Below are positions 17,101-21,458 of a stretch of DNA of 21,458 bases, piece by piece. Each line of letters starts with the position of its first letter. The stretch's first letter is position 1. Source of the DNA: RPRB01 sp035543115. GTDB lineage: Bacteria > Myxococcota > Myxococcia > Myxococcales > Myxococcaceae. The notes below the pieces were generated by a model. The model ran no database searches. It saw only the letters and a list, made by a program, of their open reading frames with translations, and was not told the origin of the DNA. The stretch lies in NCBI GenBank assembly GCA_035543115.1, contig DATKKF010000085.1, forward strand, positions 1 through 21,458, written 5' to 3'. The translations under genes were made by a program, and so were the position numbers.

Positions 17101-20100
17101 CGTTCGGGGCGCCAGCTCTGTCCACCGACGTCAGCGATGCGTTCAGCATCGCCTCGGATACCCGCGGAGCCATCTACTTCACCGCGTCCGCGCACGTGCA
17201 GGTCATCCGACGCCTGACGGACAAACCCGCTGGTTTCGCGCTTGGTGAGCAGGGGGTCCCATCGGAGGACGCGGGCGAGATCTTTATCTTCGACACCGAT
17301 GGCCGACATCTGAGAACGCTTGACGGCCTGACGCTCGCGATCACCCAGACCTTTGGTTACGACTCCAATGGCCGGCTGATCTCAGCGACCGACCGATCGG
17401 GAAACGTCACGACGATCAAGCGCGATGCTTCCGGAGCACCGACGAGCATCGTGGCGCCATTCGGGCAAACGACCAACCTCGAAGTCGATGCAAACGGCTT
17501 CCTCAGCGCGGTGATCAATCCGCTGCAGGACCGCGTCTCGATGACGACGCGGGGAGATGGGCTCTTGAGCCAATTCGTCGACTTTCGCGATGGAACTCAT
17601 CAATTCGAGTATGACTCACGAGGTCGACTGACGCGGGACACCTGGCCGACCGGCGGCTTCGTCCAGCTCAGCCGAACCGGCGGCGCCAGTCGTTCTCAAA
17701 CCACGACGGTGACGAAGACCTCGGCGCTCGGTCGAGTGACGACGTACTCCACGGATACCAATCTCGATCTCCAGACCAAGAGAGTCACCAAGCCGGATGG
17801 AACGATGACGGTCTCGACGACCACGCGGAGTGGGCAGACCACCACCGTCTCCCCGGATGGCACCGTGACCGTGACCACTCTGGCCCCGGACCCCCGGTTC
17901 CTGATGCGAGTGCGTCGGCCAGGACTGCGAAAGATCACTGTCCCCAGCGGGCTTTCATTCCAGCAGACGGTCACCCATTCCGGGTTGCTCCCACTGGGAG
18001 ATCTCAACCCCTTCGGCTTCTCGACCCTGACGACGACGAGGACCGTCAACGGGAAGGCATGGGTCCAGACGTTCGACGCGGCGTCGCGAGCGATGACCCT
18101 GACCACGCCGCTCGGCCGGAACCTCTCAGTGGCGCTCGACTCGACCGGGAGGGTCGAGAGCGGCACGGCAGGCCCGCTGCCGACAGCGACCTATCGCTAT
18201 GACGACCGCGGCCGGGTGCTCGGCCTTACCCGGGGCACGGTCGCGACCTCCCTCGAGTACGGAGCCGATGGTCTCGCCTCGGCGTCGGTCGACCCACTGG
18301 GCAAGCGGGCGACGATGACGCGCGATGCAGCGGGCCGGACGACGAGTGGAAATCTCCCCGGTGGGCTGCAGTTCTCCTTCCAGTACGACCCGAGCGGGAA
18401 CCTGACGACGGTGACCGTTCCCAGCGGAGCCACGCATCAGTTCGGATTCAATTCGCTCGACACGCTGGCTTCCTACAAGCCCCCCCTCTCGGGACCGACC
18501 ACGCTGGAGTACGACCTCGACGGGTACCTGGCGACGAAGCAGTTCCCCGATGGGAGCAGGGTCAGCGCGAGCTTCGACAATGGTGGCCGTCTGGTCGCGC
18601 TTTCCACCCCCCGGACAACGGCGCGGCTCCACTACGCGCAAGCTTCGGGGAGACTCGTTGCCGTCGACGACGATCAATCCACCGGGTCGAATCCGACGGG
18701 AAGCAGCGTTGGGCTCACGTACGACGGCTTCCTGGTCTCGGACACGAGCTGGTCCGGAGCCGTTTCTGGAACGATTCACTACACCTACAACTCCAACCTT
18801 CTCGTTGCTAGCTCGGCGCTGTCCGGCAGTCCCACGATCTCGTATGGCTATGACTCCGACCTGCTCCTGACGAGCCTCGGAGCGGGTTCGTCACTCCTGA
18901 CGTTGTCGCGGAACCCACTGACGGGCTTTCTTTCAGGAACGGTCCTCGGGCAGATCTCGACGAGCCAGAGCTACGACGCCGATGGAAGGCTCGCGGGACT
19001 CACCGCGGCCGCCGGCGGCACTTTACTCTATGGCGTCAGCATCCAGCGTGACGCCGCCAGCCGAACCCTTCAGCGCACGGAGACCATCCAGGGTCACACG
19101 CAGAGCTTCACGTATACATATGATGATGCTGGGCGCCTGGTTTCCCAGACGACCGACGGGAGCGCCAGCGGTCACTGGGAGTACGATCTCAATGGCAATC
19201 GGACCGCCAGTTCTGCACCGGGGGCGCCGAGCACCTCGGTCGCTGCCACCTATGATCAAGAGGACCGCCTTGTCTCGTCCGGGTCGGCCTCCTACTCGTT
19301 CGGACAGAACGGTGACCTTCAGCAGAAGGTCGATGGAAATCAAACAACAAACTATGCCTACGACCTGTCCGGCGCGCTCATCTCGGTCGCCCTCCCAACA
19401 GGGGATCGTATCGACTACGTGCTCGATGCAGTGGGGAGGCGGGTTGGACGGAAGGTAAACGGTTCCCTTCAGCAAGCCTGGCTCTACTACGGAATGCGTC
19501 CGGTCGCGGAGCTCGACGCAAGCGGCTCCGTGGTCTCACGCTTCGCGTTCGGAACTCGAGCCCACGTCCCCGACTTCATGTGGCGCGCGGGCGTGGTCTA
19601 CCGATTTGTCTGCGACGAGCGCGGGAGCGTCCGGCTTGTCGTCAATACCGCGACCGGCGCCGTCGCCCAGCGCATCGACTACGACGTCTGGGGAAATGTT
19701 ACCGCCGATTCGAATCCCGGCTTCCAGCCATTCGGCTTCGCCGGGGGACTCTGGGACCGCGACACGAACCTCGTCCGGTTCGGAGTGCGCGACTACGATC
19801 CGCAGGTCGGGCGCTGGACGACCAAGGACCCGCTTCGCCTCGCGGGAGGCGCAAACTTCTATGCCTATGTCCAGAACAGTCCCGTCGATCGTATCGACCC
19901 GAATGGGCTCTTCGTAGATGCCGCTGTCGCAGCAGCAGCCGCCGCGGAAGCAGCTGGGGCAGCAGGTGCTGGAGCCGGGGGCGCTGGTGTTGTCTCGGTC
20001 GTCACTCCTCTTGGAGCCGGACTCTTTGCTTTCGGTGTGGGCTGGGTTGCCGGGTCTTGGCTCAACGGCTTCCTCGAGGAACCCATCCAGGCTGCGCTCT

Positions 20101-20438
20101 GGTCGCTCTTCGGTAATGACGACCCCGCGCCGTCCGTTGCAGGTCCGGCGCCGCAGTGCGGGGGTGGGGTTGCGTTTCACCATCCGTTCCCGATGTACCT
20201 CGGTGGGGACGAGGATCAGCTCCTCGAGCTCCTACCGGACGACCTCCATCGGGAATACCATCGAGGACTCGACGAAATCGCCCCTCGTCAATGGGGCAAG
20301 GACTGGTTCGACAATCTACCGCCGGAAGTGCGCGACTACTTCCATGGAGAGTTCAAGGGCTATACCCAGCAGTTCGACGCCGAGAATGGAACATCTCTCT
20401 GGGACGCAGCGATGCGCGAAGGATTCCCACAGCCATGA
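14199..20438 (+). CDS. RHS/YD-repeat lipoprotein, teneurin-like, with C-terminal nuclease-like toxin domain
   Basis: A 2,079-residue cell-surface protein. Lipoprotein signal peptide with C28 (LLLLGLLFAAC), a Gly/Asp/Thr linker (35-68), a carboxypeptidase-regulatory-like beta domain (about 108-195), beta-rich regions (200-660), six NHL-type strands (about 675-1006, GPDGSVYF and GPDGTLYV motifs), YD repeats (about 1045-1850) that would form the RHS shell, and an RHS core with YDPQVGRWTTKDP and the cleavage-type motif ending DPNGL (1900-1904). The 175-residue tip has an Ala/Gly-rich hydrophobic segment (1905-1955) and then FHHPFPMYLGG (H1994, H1995) with LHREYH (H2017, H2021), nuclease-like. ATG 14199 gives the signal peptide; TTG 14130 would bury it. 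Its stop overlaps the next gene. Codon third positions are less GC-rich than in neighbours. Confidence 0.9.
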   Translation: MGSIAGAQSAGKGGCFVLLLLGLLFAACHPQPARDNPDGGLRPSDGGTDTGGNPTDGGTDGGGSIGGGQISASPIDPTVPTDFGHSIEFLYSGPLAVQQLPDAGVIDKRRVAVLRGRVLDTKGTPIENVRVRVLSAPEFGFSLTREDGWYDLVVNGGGQITLVFESPGYLSVQKSITLPWRNYAHVEDVALTQLDATVTAVVSGAAFPQLARGTPVTDESGRRQASLFFPSGVHAQVSLPDGGMSDAATLHVRATEYTVGTWGPAAMPGTLPPTSQYTYAVELSADEVPTDGAQSITFDKPIALYVDNFLGFPAGTIVPVGWYDRWVGQWVPSNNGVVLSLLGNSGGSASIDLDGDGIAETDSLLEGIGITAEERRMLAQTYSSPTTIWRSPISHFTPYDLNWNVFGIPADALPPPSPDTPDGTAGEPDPECHEGSIVECENQVLGQRVSLAGTNYSLTYFSDRTAGRLDALAVDIPITGATVPASIRSVRVDIEGVGRAWSASFTSAPNQTYTFVWDGLDGYGRRPQGPQRFKITTAFEYDLKYLASTTRTVDQLTSVLNDSTIRLFARGTLESSVFGDPREIQARGTVFFPTIFWTTLGQWIAPVGDLGGWSLSVNHRYQRETDTIFRSDGARQHPDMIRAGTEVLVGEFGLNGPPPSEGAQARQIFLDTFCRILSHAVGPDGSVYFNWAPRCGLLNSQIWRVKPDGTLTRVAGVTDQILDPREFRSRYADDVDAKTTTVGAVSVMATGPDGSLYFTEFSALSTPTNSDLRVRRIRPDGRIEHIAGTQGFGDSGDYGPATQAQISTGSLTADASGNLYLGETDSSVIRRIDRTGQISHFALTGVAGLAQIGGGALGASLPSVNAIAAGPDGTLYVGSTAVPLSGPPFTGGPLFRIGIDGRISQLGPSGLEIPGETGRPCLSISDIALDQDSALYVLCTFNAGDIRRVDLSGKVTRFAGDPSTSSSAFGAPALSTDVSDAFSIASDTRGAIYFTASAHVQVIRRLTDKPAGFALGEQGVPSEDAGEIFIFDTDGRHLRTLDGLTLAITQTFGYDSNGRLISATDRSGNVTTIKRDASGAPTSIVAPFGQTTNLEVDANGFLSAVINPLQDRVSMTTRGDGLLSQFVDFRDGTHQFEYDSRGRLTRDTWPTGGFVQLSRTGGASRSQTTTVTKTSALGRVTTYSTDTNLDLQTKRVTKPDGTMTVSTTTRSGQTTTVSPDGTVTVTTLAPDPRFLMRVRRPGLRKITVPSGLSFQQTVTHSGLLPLGDLNPFGFSTLTTTRTVNGKAWVQTFDAASRAMTLTTPLGRNLSVALDSTGRVESGTAGPLPTATYRYDDRGRVLGLTRGTVATSLEYGADGLASASVDPLGKRATMTRDAAGRTTSGNLPGGLQFSFQYDPSGNLTTVTVPSGATHQFGFNSLDTLASYKPPLSGPTTLEYDLDGYLATKQFPDGSRVSASFDNGGRLVALSTPRTTARLHYAQASGRLVAVDDDQSTGSNPTGSSVGLTYDGFLVSDTSWSGAVSGTIHYTYNSNLLVASSALSGSPTISYGYDSDLLLTSLGAGSSLLTLSRNPLTGFLSGTVLGQISTSQSYDADGRLAGLTAAAGGTLLYGVSIQRDAASRTLQRTETIQGHTQSFTYTYDDAGRLVSQTTDGSASGHWEYDLNGNRTASSAPGAPSTSVAATYDQEDRLVSSGSASYSFGQNGDLQQKVDGNQTTNYAYDLSGALISVALPTGDRIDYVLDAVGRRVGRKVNGSLQQAWLYYGMRPVAELDASGSVVSRFAFGTRAHVPDFMWRAGVVYRFVCDERGSVRLVVNTATGAVAQRIDYDVWGNVTADSNPGFQPFGFAGGLWDRDTNLVRFGVRDYDPQVGRWTTKDPLRLAGGANFYAYVQNSPVDRIDPNGLFVDAAVAAAAAAEAAGAAGAGAGGAGVVSVVTPLGAGLFAFGVGWVAGSWLNGFLEEPIQAALWSLFGNDDPAPSVAGPAPQCGGGVAFHHPFPMYLGGDEDQLLELLPDDLHREYHRGLDEIAPRQWGKDWFDNLPPEVRDYFHGEFKGYTQQFDAENGTSLWDAAMREGFPQP
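16193..16223. repeat. AT-rich inverted repeat inside the RHS gene
   Basis: CCGACAAA (16193-16200) and TTTGTCGG (16216-16223) form a perfect 8-bp inverted repeat around a 15-base AT-rich loop, within a GC-rich gene. It falls at about residues 665-675, the joint between the N-terminal beta region and the NHL propeller. The frame is unbroken. Confidence 0.5.
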
Positions 20439-20941
20439 CGAACACGGCAGCGACACGCAAGACGATCGCCCAGCTTCGGCCGGCGGACTTCCAAGAGTTT
20501 CCCATCTGGACCTTCGAGGGATCCGGAAACGAGGACCTTCTCCTCCGCCCCGTCACGAAGTGGCCGGTGGCCGACCTCGGTGGCTCCGTCGTGGGCACAG
20601 AGGTCACTCTCGCCAACGACAGGAAAGTCTTTGCGACGTTCGGGAACGTCTACCCTGACGACCCGCGCTCGACGCGTCATCTGCTGACTCTGTCCGTGGC
20701 GATGCCGAACGGGAAATGGTTCAACCTCGCCCGCTACTTCGAGCCGACGGTACGGATCTTCGGGCCCACCCAGCTTGCCCAGGCGCTCGGGCTTTCCGTC
20801 GATGCGGTCTTTCCAATTACCTATGACCTCCGGAAGCTGCTCGTCGGGGAAGAGGCGGCGCTTCACGGCACGATCTTCGCCGAGCCGCAGGAACGGCTGA
20901 CGCTCGACGAGGTCCGCAATCTCCGCCGTCGACGCCGCTGA
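20435..20941 (+). CDS. Putative cognate immunity protein
   Basis: A 168-residue protein with no signal peptide or membrane segment, so cytoplasmic. The ATG at 20435 overlaps the RHS stop (ATGA), which couples its translation to the toxin gene as in many toxin-immunity pairs. The sequence has an alpha/beta look: ADFQEFPIWTF, RKVFATFGNVYPDDPRSTRHLLTL, GKWFNLARYFEPTVRIFGPTQLAQALGL, VFPITYDLRKLL, and a basic end RNLRRRRR. The central part reads as a compact single domain. I do not assign it to a named family. The immunity role is inferred from position, size and overlap. Confidence 0.65.
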   Translation: MTNTAATRKTIAQLRPADFQEFPIWTFEGSGNEDLLLRPVTKWPVADLGGSVVGTEVTLANDRKVFATFGNVYPDDPRSTRHLLTLSVAMPNGKWFNLARYFEPTVRIFGPTQLAQALGLSVDAVFPITYDLRKLLVGEEAALHGTIFAEPQERLTLDEVRNLRRRRR

Positions 20942-21000
20942 TCGCTCACCGCTGACGTGAAGTCAGGGCGACCAGGCAGGCGGAGACCTGCATAGGACCC

Positions 21001-21020
21001 ATGTTGCGCCAGTGTTGCGC
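21001..21020 (+). repeat. ATGTTGCG-type tandem motif, third copy
   Basis: ATGTTGCGCCAGTGTTGCGC resembles the last 19 bp of both boundary repeats (13499-13517 and 21213-21231). Two halves, each containing TGTTGCG, are 11-12 bp apart. Confidence 0.45.
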
Positions 21021-21090
21021 TCCGGCGCTCAACAGGGCGAAACCCAACTCGACCAGCTGCAACGACGTTCAACGCGACTCCAAGCTTTCC

Positions 21091-21105
21091 GCGGGCTTTG
21101 CCCGC
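21091..21105. terminator. Hairpin downstream of the immunity gene
   Basis: GCGGGC and GCCCGC pair perfectly around a TTT loop, 150 bp after the immunity-gene stop. No T-run follows immediately, so terminator function is uncertain. Confidence 0.3.
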
Positions 21106-21141
21106 AACCACTTGGACTCACTTGGGCTTCTTGGGCTTGTT

Positions 21142-21231
21142 TCTATTTTCGAATCCTAGTTCCTCAGTTGTTTCAGTAAACAATTCAGCAACTTACAAAG
21201 TTTGATTCCATCATGTTGCGCCTATGTTGCG
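21142..21231 (+). repeat. Right copy of tRNA-overlapping direct repeat (attR-like)
   Basis: A partner of 13428-13517. The T-loop and acceptor 3' portion are retained (TTCGAATCCTAGTTCC then T instead of C), but TCTATT replaces the T-stem 5' half, so it cannot be part of a working tRNA. It ends in ATGTTGCGCCTATGTTGCG. Confidence 0.75.
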
Positions 21232-21287
21232 TCCGGGCGCACTAAGGACCTCACCGAGCGCGTCCTGCCCAGAGCGCCGTACCGGCA

Positions 21288-21458
21288 ATGGACGCTGTCC
21301 AGCTTCTTTCCGAGGTGCTGGGACTCTTCGTCCGGGCGCTCTTCGTCTTCCAGCGCCGGACGGCGAGGCGTCTCGGGGTGTCCAGGCCCCTGACTGGCGC
21401 CGTGGCCTTCGTCTTCGAGGAGGTGGGCGAGGCAGAGCTGCGGCTGCACCCCCTGCCT
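21288..21458 (+). CDS. Partial CDS, unknown protein, runs off the right edge
   Basis: From ATG 21288 an open frame of 57 codons continues to the end of the window. It begins MDAVQLLSEVLGLFVRALF, then Arg-rich residues, then a hydrophobic/acidic segment (GAVAFVFEEVGEAEL). An in-frame stop at 21243-21245 bounds it upstream, and there is no other Met or GTG in between. No strong ribosome binding site is visible. The composition is as GC-rich as the core genes on the left, consistent with the resumption of native chromosome. I do not recognise the family. Confidence 0.55.
   Translation, partial: MDAVQLLSEVLGLFVRALFVFQRRTARRLGVSRPLTGAVAFVFEEVGEAELRLHPLP

Larger units (their letters stand above)
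13434..21231. mobile_element. Putative genomic island integrated at tRNA-Gln
   Basis: The region from the tRNA T-loop to the distal repeat is bounded by two ungapped direct repeats. It carries less GC-rich coding sequence than the flanks, an RHS polymorphic toxin with an adjacent small gene, and IS-like debris. These are hallmarks of islands at tRNA 3' ends. No integrase, plasmid or phage structural gene is visible between the repeats, so any element would now be non-autonomous or degraded. The borders are inferred from the repeats only. An alternative is old tandem insertions at the same tRNA. Confidence 0.5.
20942..21287. other. Right flank of the island, non-coding
   Basis: About 345 bp with no plausible gene. 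It contains a copy of the ATGTTGCGCC-type repeat (21001-21020), a hairpin GCGGGC-TTT-GCCCGC (21091-21105), short CTTGGGCTT repeats (21121 and 21130), and the right direct repeat (21142-21231). The composition from 21142 is AT-rich compared with either side. Confidence 0.55.

Noticed and set aside
17300..19850. Possible tandem DNA repeats or CRISPR-like array in the RHS gene
   Set aside because: The repetition is at protein level (YD repeats) with variable DNA, and there are no fixed repeat-spacer units.
13454..21147. Integrase or phage/conjugation genes inside the island
   Set aside because: No frame with tyrosine- or serine-recombinase motifs, or any structural or transfer gene, was found on either strand.
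21148..21170. Second tRNA gene
   Set aside because: Only the T-loop and 3' acceptor strand are present; there is no D-arm or anticodon arm upstream and the T-stem is broken.

Overview
The window looks like a chromosomal segment from a myxobacterium (Myxococcota). The coding DNA is very GC-rich, GTG and TTG starts are common, and genes overlap as GTGA or TGATG. One secreted metalloprotease ends in a MYXO-CTERM sorting tail, a signature largely confined to this phylum. Genus cannot be read from the sequence.

Positions 1-13453 are ordinary core chromosome. On the left edge, a minus-strand gene is cut by the window, then comes a minus-strand CHASE2-adenylate cyclase. Divergent from it are purM and purN (overlapping, GTGA), a FAD-dependent oxidoreductase, rpmB (a zinc-ribbon ribosomal protein L28), an alkaline-phosphatase-superfamily metalloenzyme, and an exported gluzincin-like protein that overlaps it. 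A minus-strand cluster follows, in transcription order: matrixin-like protease with MYXO-CTERM tail, HAD-IB hydrolase, exported TldD/PmbA-like protein. Then gltX, a small secreted protein and tRNA-Gln(CUG) lie on the plus strand. A near-consensus housekeeping promoter sits inside the start of the small gene.

Positions 13434-21231 look like an integrated island. The last 20 bases of tRNA-Gln plus the next 64 bp (13434-13517) are repeated, imperfectly but without gaps (72 of 84 identical by eye), at 21148-21231. Between the copies lie a decayed stretch with IS21-like terminal repeats, one giant gene for a 2,079-residue RHS/YD-repeat lipoprotein, and a small gene that overlaps its stop codon. 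The giant protein is teneurin-like in order: lipoprotein signal, Asp/Gly linker, carboxypeptidase-regulatory-like beta domain, NHL-type propeller, YD-repeat shell, RHS core ending in DPNGL, and a 175-residue variable tip with a His-rich nuclease-like motif. The small overlapping gene is the natural candidate for the immunity protein. No integrase is visible inside the island.

From about 21288 GC-rich chromosome-like coding sequence resumes with a gene cut by the right edge. The most interesting content is the RHS toxin-immunity pair on a tRNA-Gln-targeted island whose ends are longer and more diverged than a normal att core.
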